Source of the DNA: UBA10438 sp964432155
GTDB lineage: Bacteria > Bacteroidota > Ignavibacteria > Kapaibacteriales > Kapaibacteriaceae
Direction of reading: 5' to 3'
DNA length: 21,705 nucleotides
Assembly (NCBI GenBank): GCA_964432155.1
Contig: CAYSMF010000021.1
Span: forward strand, 1 to 21,705
Of this stretch, positions 1-7,014 are shown in pieces (position 1 is the stretch's first letter; the number at the start of each line of letters is the position of its first letter). The notes under the pieces were generated by a model, which was given only the letters and a program-made list of their open reading frames with translations, made no database searches and was not told the DNA's origin. The position numbers were made by a program, and so were the translations under genes.

Positions 1-965
1 ACCGCAACAAATGCATCAACATGCGCAGGATCGACACTCACCAACAGTCCACCGCTTGTTTGCGGATCGCATAGCACCGCACGTTGCTCGTCTGTGAGCG
101 CACTGATGCGATGACCATACGCTGCGTAATTGCGATTGGTACCACCAGGCACGCAGCCTTGTGCGACGTAGGAACGAATCGCTGCATCATCGATAAGTGG
201 CACCGCTGATGCGTCGAGCAACGCAGTGCACGATGCTCCATCGGCGAGCTCGACTAAGTGTCCGAGCAAACCAAACCCCGTGACGTCGGTCATCGCATGC
301 ACGTAGGGCAATGCGCCAAACGCTGCACCTGCTGAATTGAGTTTCACCATCACGTCGCGCGCCCATGTAGCGTGCTCGGGTTGCAGCACGCCTTTCTTCT
401 CGGCCGTAGTAAGGATTCCTACTCCAAGCGGTTTGGTGAGAAACAACACGTCGCCTTCTACTGCGCCTGTGTTTGTTTTGAGATGCTCCAGTGCTACTCG
501 CCCCGTAACAGCCAGACCAAAGATCGGCTCAGGACTGTCGATGCTATGTCCGCCTGCAAGTGGAATGCCTGCTTCGGCGCACGCCATGCGCGCCCCTTCC
601 AGGACTAAGCGTGCAGCCTCGACTGGCACCGTATTGACGGGCCACCCCAACACGGCGATGGCCATCATCGGCGTACCGCCCATTGCATAGACATCGCTGA
701 TTGCGTTCACACTCGCAATGCGACCAAAGTCAACAGGATCATCGACGATAGGCATGAAGAAATCCGTCGTGCTCACGACCGCCGTACCATCACCAAGGTC
801 GTACACAGCTGCATCATCACGTGATGCATTGCCCACGAGCAACCGCGCATCATGCGGGGCGACAAACGTCGAATGCAAGATGGTGTCGAGCACGGATGGA
901 GAAATCTTGCAACCACAGCCAGCGCCGTGTGAGTATTGCGTGAGACGATACGGTGGTGTGCTCAT
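1..965 (-). CDS. selD: Selenide, water dikinase (selenophosphate synthetase), C-terminus cut by the window edge
   Basis: SelD makes selenophosphate from selenide and ATP, the selenium donor for SelU and for selenocysteine synthesis. The frame reads from ATG at 965 to the window edge, 321 codons, against about 347 residues in E. coli SelD, so some 25 C-terminal residues are missing. The N-terminus YSHGAGCGCKIS places the catalytic Cys at residue 17 and the essential Lys at residue 20, the E. coli numbering. This is therefore the cysteine form, not a selenocysteine form. Other hallmarks are RDDAAVYDLGDG, TTDFFMPIVDDP, AISDVYAMGG, AGGHSIDSPEPIFGLAVTG, TDVTGFGLLGHL and DPQTSGGLL. The start codon overlaps the selU stop as ATGA and has no clear ribosome binding site, which suggests translational coupling. 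Similarity to E. coli SelD is high over the whole visible length, from memory of that sequence. Confidence 0.97.
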   Translation of the reverse strand, partial: MSTPPYRLTQYSHGAGCGCKISPSVLDTILHSTFVAPHDARLLVGNASRDDAAVYDLGDGTAVVSTTDFFMPIVDDPVDFGRIASVNAISDVYAMGGTPMMAIAVLGWPVNTVPVEAARLVLEGARMACAEAGIPLAGGHSIDSPEPIFGLAVTGRVALEHLKTNTGAVEGDVLFLTKPLGVGILTTAEKKGVLQPEHATWARDVMVKLNSAGAAFGALPYVHAMTDVTGFGLLGHLVELADGASCTALLDASAVPLIDDAAIRSYVAQGCVPGGTNRNYAAYGHRISALTDEQRAVLCDPQTSGGLLVSVDPAHVDAFVA

Positions 966-1894
966 GGCGTGTTGTTGTTGATGCGTTGGGTTTGACAATA
1001 CGTGTACGTCGCGTCGTAGTACGACAGTGCAAGGTCTGCTGCGGTCGCGAGATCGCCCGCTGCAACAGCTTCGCAGGCGCGCTGATAGCGATCGCCACCA
1101 AGCTTGCGCTCGATGCGCTTGAATGCGGCAAGCAATGCTTCAGAGGGAACCGCGCCGTAGTCGCGCACGAGACGCGCAATGCGCTCTTTGCGCGGTGTAT
1201 CGAGCACCGTCATGCGCGACGATTGCATGGCGGTGAAAAGTTCTTCAGGTAGATGGACAGTGCCGATGGTGCGGCTTTCATCTTCGACGTAGATCTCGCG
1301 TGATGGATCGCACGAGGAGAGGAAGAGCGCAATGTTGTTATGCACCTGCTCTGTTGTGGGCTGCGTGCCCATTGCACCAAATGCCGAGCCTTTATGATTG
1401 GCGAGCGCCTCCAGATCGAGTACTTGCTCGCCCTGCGCTGCAAGCGCATGGAGATGATCTGTCTTCCCTGCTCCCGTCATACCGGCAATCACATGGTACT
1501 TCCATGGTTGCGCAATCACGCCGCGCGCCCACGCCTTGAAGCCCTTGTATCCGCGTGGTACGATGCGTGGTTGCAATCCGGCAGCCGCATACAGCCAAGC
1601 AACCGACGAGCTCCGCATGCCGCCGCGCCAACAGTAGACGATGAGCGGACGGTCGAGGGCACGCGCACGTTGGACGAGTTCATGCATGCGCGGAACAACA
1701 TAGCGCAAGCCTTCATCGAAGGCGATCGTTGCACCCTGCTGCACATACAGCGTGCCGACGTGCGCACGCTCGTCGTTGCTGAAGAGTGGGATGTTGATTG
1801 CATTCGGGATATGTCCCTGCTCGTATTCGGCTGGCGAGCGCACATCGATAATCGCGTAGCGCGGATCTCGCAAATCATTAAACACCGTAGTCAT
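962..1894 (-). CDS. selU: tRNA 2-selenouridine synthase (rhodanese + P-loop)
   Basis: SelU (also MnmH/YbbB) replaces sulfur with selenium at the wobble 2-thiouridine of Lys, Glu and Gln tRNAs through a geranylated intermediate, using selenophosphate from SelD. The 310-residue protein has an N-terminal rhodanese domain (about 14-125) with the active Cys88 in VYCWRGGMRSSS, then a P-loop domain with Walker A GMTGAGKT at 138-145. The family motifs DLEALANHKGSAFG and VEDESRTIG follow. The frame is open further upstream to 2101, but ATG 1894 is chosen because family homology begins at MTTVFNDLRDP and a GGAG (1899-1902) sits 4 nt before it. It overlaps the upstream nuclease gene by 17 nt and selD by 4 nt. 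It is somewhat shorter than the 364-residue E. coli protein. Presence of selD and selU shows a selenium-tRNA trait; selA and selB are not in view. Confidence 0.95.
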   Translation of the reverse strand: MTTVFNDLRDPRYAIIDVRSPAEYEQGHIPNAINIPLFSNDERAHVGTLYVQQGATIAFDEGLRYVVPRMHELVQRARALDRPLIVYCWRGGMRSSSVAWLYAAAGLQPRIVPRGYKGFKAWARGVIAQPWKYHVIAGMTGAGKTDHLHALAAQGEQVLDLEALANHKGSAFGAMGTQPTTEQVHNNIALFLSSCDPSREIYVEDESRTIGTVHLPEELFTAMQSSRMTVLDTPRKERIARLVRDYGAVPSEALLAAFKRIERKLGGDRYQRACEAVAAGDLATAADLALSYYDATYTYCQTQRINNNTP

Positions 1895-3641
1895 CGTGCT
1901 CCGGGAGTTGCGAATACTCCGACGCCGGAGCATTGGGTTGATCAACCTCACCACGACGGTACTGGTTGAGCGCTGTGTTAAGCTCTGACGGGAGACTATC
2001 GACATCACGCACAACAATCGTTGTCGCGCGCTCACGACGTCGGTAGAGCCACGAGGTGATGATCTGAAGCTCATCAAGTTCGCGATCGGTAAATCCACCA
2101 CGCGGTGCCGGACGCTGGAAGACGTCCATCAGCATCTCGATGAGGTGCTCTCTAGGAGCGGCAGTGCCAATCACGCGTTGGTACATCAAGCGTCCACCCC
2201 GTAGGGCATACACTTCGACCGTTGCATATCGATCGCTTGTTGGGATCATGATGACGACGTTCGTATCCGTCACAGCGAGTGGACGGTCAGTGCCATGCAA
2301 CGTGGCGCGTTCGATTTCGCGAATGCCGTCGCGAAGCATCGCAGCACGCTCGAAGTCAAGATCCATCGCAGCTTCTTCCATCTGCATCGATAAACGTCCG
2401 ATCGCTCCCGACTCAACATTCATCAGGAAGCGTCGCGCATCGTCGATTGCTGCGCGGTAATCATCAATCGTCTGATGCAATGCGCATGGACCCAAGCATC
2501 GCTTGATGTGATAATCAAAGCACGGCCGAACGTCGGCATGCGGGAAGAGCGCGCCATTGCACGTTCGGAGCTGATGCTCACGCACCACCATGTCGCGAAT
2601 GCGCTCTGCCATGCGTTGACTCCGGAACGGACCGAAGTACTCACCACCATCATCCTCGATGCGATGCACAAGCTCCAGCCGCGGAAAGTCTTCCTGCGTG
2701 ATCTTCAGAAATGCCGGCGCATGGTATTCAAGGCTAGCTCGATTATGGAGCGGACGCTTTGTCTTGATCTCGCGAGACTCGAGCAACATTGCACCGAGCT
2801 CGGTCCCCGTTACTTCCCACTCAATGTGTCGGATGTAGCGAATCATCTTCTGCACAGACTTCCCATGCAGGGGTCCGTCGTGGAAGTACTGTCGCACGCG
2901 ATCGCGAAGCGACTTTGCTTTGCCGATATAGAGTGTGTTCTTCTTGGTGTTCAGGAAGTAATACACGCCCGGCTCATCCGGCAACTCTGCCAAGCGCGGC
3001 GCGAGGAGTTGCTTCACTCGTTGATTTGATTTCGTTGGGGCGAGCTGGCGTTGTGCGTGCTGAAGTTCGATCAAGTCGCCGAGGGTTGCGGCATCATGCT
3101 CAAGGCGCGCACGCTCGATCAGCTTAATGAGGACCTTCGCGGTGGCTTCGGTATCGCCCATTGCGCGGTGTCGTGCCGTGATCGCACAACCATAATGCTC
3201 AGCGACAACACCCAGGTTGTGCTTTGCCAGCCCCGTACTCAGACGTCGTGACAGTCGGCATGTGCACAGACGTGGGACGTCTGGCACTGGCTCGCCCATG
3301 CGCTGAATCGCATGGCTCACAAAGCTCCAGTCGAATCCAACGTTGTGTCCGACAAAGACAACCACCTGATCTGTTGCGCCGAGTTCGGCTGCAATCGTTG
3401 GAAGCACGGCGTCTTCGTCTGGTGCATCGCGCACCATGTCTTCCGTGATGCCCGTCATCAGCTGGATGAAGTCAGGGATCGGCTGACGAGGATTCATCAG
3501 CGACTCATAGCGACGCACGATATCGTCGTCCTCGACCACGCACATCGCAATCTCTGTCATGCGATGTTCATGCGCCTTGCCGCCCGTCGTTTCGACGTCG
3601 ACAACGATGAACCGGACTTGATCTAGAGGGGTCGTGAGCAC
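1878..3641 (-). CDS. DEDDh exonuclease / GIY-YIG (UvrC-like) fusion nuclease
   Basis: A 587-residue two-nuclease protein. Residues 10-180 are a DnaQ-type 3'-5' exonuclease with D15 and E17 in VVDVETTGG, D104 in GHNVGFDWSF, and H158 and D163 in HRAMGDTEAT (a full DEDDh set). Residues about 218-300 are a GIY-YIG domain as in UvrC and Cho (GVYYF, LYIGKAKSLRDRV, acidic E288 in LLESREIK, N300). Then come four cysteines, C361, C374, C382 and C386, spaced like those of the UvrC iron-sulfur site, and a UVR-like segment (about 420-446). The UvrC RNase H-like nuclease domain and HhH motifs are absent. A role in DNA repair or incision with end processing is inferred from the domains. The GTG start at 3641 is the only canonical in-frame codon before the exonuclease strand. 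It has no SD and lies inside an inverted repeat, so the start is less certain than the gene. Confidence 0.9.
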   Translation of the reverse strand: MLTTPLDQVRFIVVDVETTGGKAHEHRMTEIAMCVVEDDDIVRRYESLMNPRQPIPDFIQLMTGITEDMVRDAPDEDAVLPTIAAELGATDQVVVFVGHNVGFDWSFVSHAIQRMGEPVPDVPRLCTCRLSRRLSTGLAKHNLGVVAEHYGCAITARHRAMGDTEATAKVLIKLIERARLEHDAATLGDLIELQHAQRQLAPTKSNQRVKQLLAPRLAELPDEPGVYYFLNTKKNTLYIGKAKSLRDRVRQYFHDGPLHGKSVQKMIRYIRHIEWEVTGTELGAMLLESREIKTKRPLHNRASLEYHAPAFLKITQEDFPRLELVHRIEDDGGEYFGPFRSQRMAERIRDMVVREHQLRTCNGALFPHADVRPCFDYHIKRCLGPCALHQTIDDYRAAIDDARRFLMNVESGAIGRLSMQMEEAAMDLDFERAAMLRDGIREIERATLHGTDRPLAVTDTNVVIMIPTSDRYATVEVYALRGGRLMYQRVIGTAAPREHLIEMLMDVFQRPAPRGGFTDRELDELQIITSWLYRRRERATTIVVRDVDSLPSELNTALNQYRRGEVDQPNAPASEYSQLPEHDDYGV

Positions 3642-3667
3642 GCCGCAAAATAGTACGCGGCGTGCTC
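3636..3667. repeat. 11-bp perfect inverted repeat over the nuclease start codon
   Basis: The arms GAGCACGCCGC (3636-3646) and GCGGCGTGCTC (3657-3667) are exact reverse complements separated by 10 nt (AAAATAGTAC). The repeat lies in the 38-nt gap between the lipoprotein stop (3680) and the nuclease, and its left arm contains the nuclease GTG start. No T-run follows on either strand, so it does not look like an ordinary intrinsic terminator. It could be an RNA hairpin hiding the start or a protein-binding operator around the TATTTTG box in its loop. Confidence 0.85.
3646..3652 (-). promoter_or_regulatory. Possible -10-type box TATTTTG, 4 nt before the nuclease GTG
   Basis: On the minus strand TATTTTG is followed by CGGC and the GTG start at 3641. 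This is the same arrangement seen before the quinone oxidoreductase at 7015. If it is a promoter, the transcript would be leaderless or nearly so. It sits in the loop of the inverted repeat. No -33/-35 element was recognised, so this is only a candidate. Confidence 0.3.
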
Positions 3668-3679
3668 CATTCCCCAGTG

Positions 3680-4255
3680 TTATCGTACAACCACAGGAAA
3701 GACCACGGAGACGTCGGTTTCGTCGCTCGGCGTGGTGCCGTTCTTGGAGGCAGCATTGTCGAAATGTGACATTTGCAGACCGAGTGTACCCGCCTGAGCA
3801 GATCCGCCCTGAACAAGGTCAAAGGCAAGTCCAACCGGTAGCTGGCGGCTGTCCTTATCCGTGATCGTCAGCGTACCCAAACCCTCACTCAGCGTGTAGA
3901 AGAACTGATGGTTATCACGCTCTGCTTCGATCGTCGGCGTGAGATCTTCCTCCGGCGATACCGAGCGGTTGGCAATCGTAACGCGGCCAGTATAGGTCAC
4001 GCCGGGAATGAGAACGATGGTATCGATCCGGTTAGGATTTGCTCCGCCGGGTCCGTCAAGATCTTCCCACGTCACGCGCTGTGGAGCCATTGCCGGACCT
4101 GCAGCGGTGAGCTCAAGCACAATTGTGGTTACAACATCGTGGTCCGCATGGTCGTGTGGGTCGCTCCCATGCTCAGAGCACGACGTCACGAACAACGCCG
4201 CTACTGCTGCTGCACTGAGTGATGCGAATCGAAGTGCTGTGGTGGTGATGTTCAT
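3680..4255 (-). CDS. His-rich lipoprotein paired with the TonB-dependent receptor
   Basis: A 191-residue predicted lipoprotein. Signal peptide residues 1-25 end in the lipobox FVTSC with the lipidated Cys at 26. A histidine-rich stretch follows at once (H29, H34, H36, H39 in SEHGSDPHDHADHD). The rest (about 41-191) is a predicted beta-rich domain, with family-like features TTIVLELTAAG, WEDLDGPGG, TYTGRVTIANRS, DNHQFFY and a TDVSVVFPVVV end. It resembles small Bacteroidota lipoproteins often labelled, probably wrongly, as a type 1 periplasmic binding fold; that match is from memory. The gene starts 18 nt after the TonB receptor stop, so the two are almost certainly co-transcribed. A role in capturing or handing over a metal ion near the receptor is inferred from the histidines and the neighbour; the exact ligand is unknown. 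Confidence 0.8.
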   Translation of the reverse strand: MNITTTALRFASLSAAAVAALFVTSCSEHGSDPHDHADHDVVTTIVLELTAAGPAMAPQRVTWEDLDGPGGANPNRIDTIVLIPGVTYTGRVTIANRSVSPEEDLTPTIEAERDNHQFFYTLSEGLGTLTITDKDSRQLPVGLAFDLVQGGSAQAGTLGLQMSHFDNAASKNGTTPSDETDVSVVFPVVVR

Positions 4256-4273
4256 TGCATACCCCGCAAAGAG

Positions 4274-6598
4274 TTAGAAAATGGTGGTGAAACGAAGAAT
4301 GATGTTGCGTCCTGGATCATCGGCGAAGTATCGATAGCGGTTGAGATAGTCGCGATACTGTGTGTTGAAGACATTCATGCAGGAGACGGTGATCCGCATC
4401 TGGACAGATGGCGCGAGGTCAACCATTCCTCCAAGAGAAGCATCCAGCAGAGCGTACCCTGGTGGTGGTGTCGCATAGTCTTGTCCGACCACGTAGCGAT
4501 CCTGACGTCGCACGCCAAGCACACTCACGTCAACGAATGCATCATGCACATGCCAGACGTCCTCGGTGTGCACGTGCACGCCAATGCGCGCACGATCACT
4601 CGGCATCAAGAACAATGGTGCATCAGCACGAGTATCGGTTCCACGAACGATACTCGATGTTGCATAGGCTTGCAACGCGTCGCTCACGTGCACACGGAGT
4701 GAAAGATCGCCGCCAGCAATGAGCGCCGGCACTTGCGTAAAGCGATACGTTGGGAAGGTGCCGCGCACAGTCACGGTAGGACGTGTTGGATCAGGGAGTG
4801 CGAGGATGTAGCCGTCGAACATATTCGCGTAGGCCGTCACCTCGAACTCGACAGCGGGAGTTGTAAGCGTATACGTTGCATCGAGCCCGAGCGACTGCTC
4901 TTCATGCAGCGTGCTATCGCCGATCTCGTACAGTGCACTTCCGTGATGCACATCGTTCGCATAGAGTTCATTCACTTGAGGCGGACGCCACGCACGAGCG
5001 ATGTTCATGCTCAGCGACTGTCCTTCGCTGATGGAATACAGCGCACCAAGACTCGCCGTTACCGATGCGAAGGTTCGCTGTTGCTCTTCACGAGCCGATG
5101 TGTTCCGTCGTTGAATCGACACATCGAGCCAGCGCACATCATACCGTAGTCCGGCACTGAGCGTGAGATCATCGAGCATCAGAGACTCGTATGCGAAGCC
5201 CCCTACACCCCATGCGACATAGTCAGGCACGAGAAACACCGTGCCGCTGCGGTCGTTGACTTGCCGTTGTGCGCTGATGCCCGCCGAGCCGCGCACACGA
5301 TCCGAGAGTTCATGGTCGAGCTTACTATCAAGGGTGTAGGTCGTGAGGAGCAAATTCATCGCAGGCGTTTGCAGCGCTCGTTGCAAGCGTGCCGCTGAGT
5401 CGGGACCGATAATGCGCGTGTTATGCGCATCGAACTCGCTCCGATCATTCTGCTGCCATCCATACGTCACGCGCAGCACCGCATCGTCAGTGATACGTGC
5501 ATGCCCTTGCAGCGACAACAACGTGTGCGAGATTTCCTGACGTGGACTTGTGATCGCATACCCAAACTCGGGTGATGTCGATGGACGTCCGCGTTCGATA
5601 GCACGACGCAGATCTTCCGCATTACCAAGATGCGATCCGGCGAACACGCCAAGCGTTGTGGCAAAGCGCGACCCCATCACGGTGAGCCCGAGGTCGTCAT
5701 CGCCAACGCCGATCGTGCTACCAATACTTGATTCGGCAAATCCCGTATTGCCGAGAACGTACGTTGGTGTGCGGGCATCCCCTGCGCGACGCAGAGCCCC
5801 CTGTACTCGGAAGGCAAGGCCAAGCGCACCATCAATGCGATCCTCGAGGAATCCGCCGAGTGCCCCTTGCCCCGAGTTCGAAAAGAGATTCGCGGAAACT
5901 TCACCATGCATCGCACTATCGTACGGAAGCGGTCGCGGCAACACATCAATCACACCGCCCATCGCATTGGGTCCGTACATCACCGATGCAGGCCCCTTAA
6001 CCACAGCAATACGCGCAGGCGTAAATGGATCAATCTCCGGTGCATGCTCGGCACCCCACTGCTGTCCTTCTTGGACGATGCCGCTGTTACGCAGCACAAT
6101 GCGCTGACCCATCATACCGTGGATCATGGGCTTACTAATGCTGGGTCCGGTCTGCACCACCGTCACACCCGGCACGCGCGTGAGCACATCAGCAAAGGTC
6201 TGACCTCGGTGCTCATCAATCTGCGCTGCGGTGAGCTCCGTCACATGCTGCGTCGGCAAGGCCGTCGACGTATGCGATGTACGCGCATCAACAACAACGG
6301 CTTCGTCGGAGCGACGCTGTGAAGGGGCGAGCAACACTTCAATGCGCAGATCATCCCGACCGCGCAGTGCGAGCACGGTGCGCTTCGTGGCATATCCCAC
6401 GTGCGAGATCTGCAGCGTTACAGAGTCGCCGGTAATGTCGTGCAGGTGGAACACACCCGATCGATCGGAAATCGTGCCGCGTGTGGTACCAATCACGCGA
6501 ATCGTTGCAGCATGGAGAGGTTCACGCGTTGTTGTATCGCGTACCACACCATGCACGTGCACATCGAAGAGCACGGCAAGTGCCAACAGAGTAATCAC
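4274..6598 (-). CDS. TonB-dependent outer membrane receptor, probably for a transition metal
   Basis: A 774-residue TonB-dependent receptor that would import a scarce ligand across the outer membrane using TonB-ExbB-ExbD energy. After a short signal peptide there is a carboxypeptidase-regulatory-like domain (about 15-93: VVRDTTTREPLHAATIRVIG, then DRSGVFHLHDI). The plug is at about 112-225, including HRGQTFADVLTRVPGV, SISKPMIHGMMGQRI, GIVQEGQQWGAEHAPEIDP and VVKGPASVMYGPNAMGGVID. The 22-strand-type barrel ends in RNIILRFTTIF with a C-terminal Phe. The HGM.G-R and EGQQWG-EHAPEID plug motifs resemble ZnuD-like receptors of Bacteroidota; with the His-rich neighbours, zinc (or copper) is the favoured substrate, by inference. 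The start is GTG at 6598; an in-frame TGA lies two codons upstream, so no longer form exists. Confidence 0.92.
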   Translation of the reverse strand: MITLLALAVLFDVHVHGVVRDTTTREPLHAATIRVIGTTRGTISDRSGVFHLHDITGDSVTLQISHVGYATKRTVLALRGRDDLRIEVLLAPSQRRSDEAVVVDARTSHTSTALPTQHVTELTAAQIDEHRGQTFADVLTRVPGVTVVQTGPSISKPMIHGMMGQRIVLRNSGIVQEGQQWGAEHAPEIDPFTPARIAVVKGPASVMYGPNAMGGVIDVLPRPLPYDSAMHGEVSANLFSNSGQGALGGFLEDRIDGALGLAFRVQGALRRAGDARTPTYVLGNTGFAESSIGSTIGVGDDDLGLTVMGSRFATTLGVFAGSHLGNAEDLRRAIERGRPSTSPEFGYAITSPRQEISHTLLSLQGHARITDDAVLRVTYGWQQNDRSEFDAHNTRIIGPDSAARLQRALQTPAMNLLLTTYTLDSKLDHELSDRVRGSAGISAQRQVNDRSGTVFLVPDYVAWGVGGFAYESLMLDDLTLSAGLRYDVRWLDVSIQRRNTSAREEQQRTFASVTASLGALYSISEGQSLSMNIARAWRPPQVNELYANDVHHGSALYEIGDSTLHEEQSLGLDATYTLTTPAVEFEVTAYANMFDGYILALPDPTRPTVTVRGTFPTYRFTQVPALIAGGDLSLRVHVSDALQAYATSSIVRGTDTRADAPLFLMPSDRARIGVHVHTEDVWHVHDAFVDVSVLGVRRQDRYVVGQDYATPPPGYALLDASLGGMVDLAPSVQMRITVSCMNVFNTQYRDYLNRYRYFADDPGRNIILRFTTIF

Positions 6599-6656
6599 AA
6601 CTCATCACACCAAAAATGAACAAGGTGCACTGCGGTGGCAGTGCATGTCGAGGGTG

Positions 6657-6959
6657 TTAGATGGTTGTTGGGGGCGCTCTACCGGGTTGTTGGAGCGGAC
6701 ATCGGTCACTCACCATGTTGGCGATCAGCGGCTCATGCGCCGATCCGACCATGTCGATCACGAGGTGGTGTTCAAAGACCACTGCGACGTTCGCGTCCTT
6801 GGTCACATCGCAGAGGGCGCATGCATCGTGTGCGTCGGCGTCGTGGCATTGCTCGAGCTGCTCGGCCTGGAGCAACTCGCTCCCATGGGCATGCAGCGCT
6901 CCCCCGCTCAAGACGAGCAGGAAACAAGCGAGCAAGATGGTGGCAAGGGGCCGAAGCAT
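6657..6959 (-). CDS. Small exported His/Cys protein at the head of the uptake operon
   Basis: A 100-residue protein with a clear signal peptide (MLRPLATILLACFLLVLSGG, cleavage likely after ALHA, residue 24) and a short mature part carrying HAHGSE, a cluster CHDADAHDACALCD, a later EHH and a tail RCPLQQPGRAPPTTI. The mix of His and Cys with an RAPP-type end resembles the small DUF2946-like proteins found beside metal-related genes, a similarity judged by eye. An upstream in-frame ATG at 7016 exists, but 6959 gives a normal signal peptide and avoids overlapping the divergent gene. It precedes the TonB receptor by 58 nt on the same strand. A periplasmic metal-binding or sensing role is inferred only. 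Confidence 0.72.
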   Translation of the reverse strand: MLRPLATILLACFLLVLSGGALHAHGSELLQAEQLEQCHDADAHDACALCDVTKDANVAVVFEHHLVIDMVGSAHEPLIANMVSDRCPLQQPGRAPPTTI

Positions 6960-6965
6960 GCGTGG

Positions 6966-6973
6966 CAAAGATA
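6966..6973 (-). promoter_or_regulatory. Candidate TAnnTTTG promoter box for the metal-uptake operon
   Basis: On the minus strand TATCTTTG is an exact match to the -7 element TAnnTTTG described for Bacteroidota, ending 6 nt before the ATG at 6959. A -33 TTG at the expected distance was not found. GTGGC (6962-6966) and GCCAC (6985-6989) flank the box as a 5-bp inverted repeat, which could be an operator or chance. Confidence 0.35.
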
Positions 6974-7003
6974 GAACGAAGAACGCCACATTCTCGTGCT
7001 CCG

Positions 7004-7010
7004 TATTTTG
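7004..7010 (+). promoter_or_regulatory. Possible -10-type box TATTTTG before the quinone oxidoreductase
   Basis: TATTTTG is followed by CTTC and the ATG at 7015. The spacing matches that before the nuclease GTG. There is no Shine-Dalgarno sequence ahead of this ATG, which fits a leaderless transcript, but no -35 element is evident. Confidence 0.3.
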
Positions 7011-7014
7011 CTTC

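Noticed and set aside
1340..1969. 209-codon open frame on the plus strand across selU
   Set aside because: It lies antisense to well-supported selU and nuclease coding sequence, and its product has no domain pattern.
1895..2101. N-terminal extension of the selU frame
   Set aside because: It overlaps the nuclease gene fully, is Ser/Arg-rich, and the rhodanese domain begins only after ATG 1894, which has its own GGAG.
5550..6107. 185-codon plus-strand frame inside the TonB receptor gene
   Set aside because: Low-complexity Ser/Pro/Arg-rich translation typical of an antisense shadow; the receptor reading on the minus strand is unambiguous.
6231..6974. 247-codon plus-strand frame over the receptor start and the small His/Cys gene
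   Set aside because: Antisense to two genes with clear signal peptides and motifs; no recognisable domain.
6661..7014. N-terminal extension of the quinone oxidoreductase frame
   Set aside because: The first 118 residues show no MDR similarity and are antisense to the small exported protein; the family start is ATG 7015.
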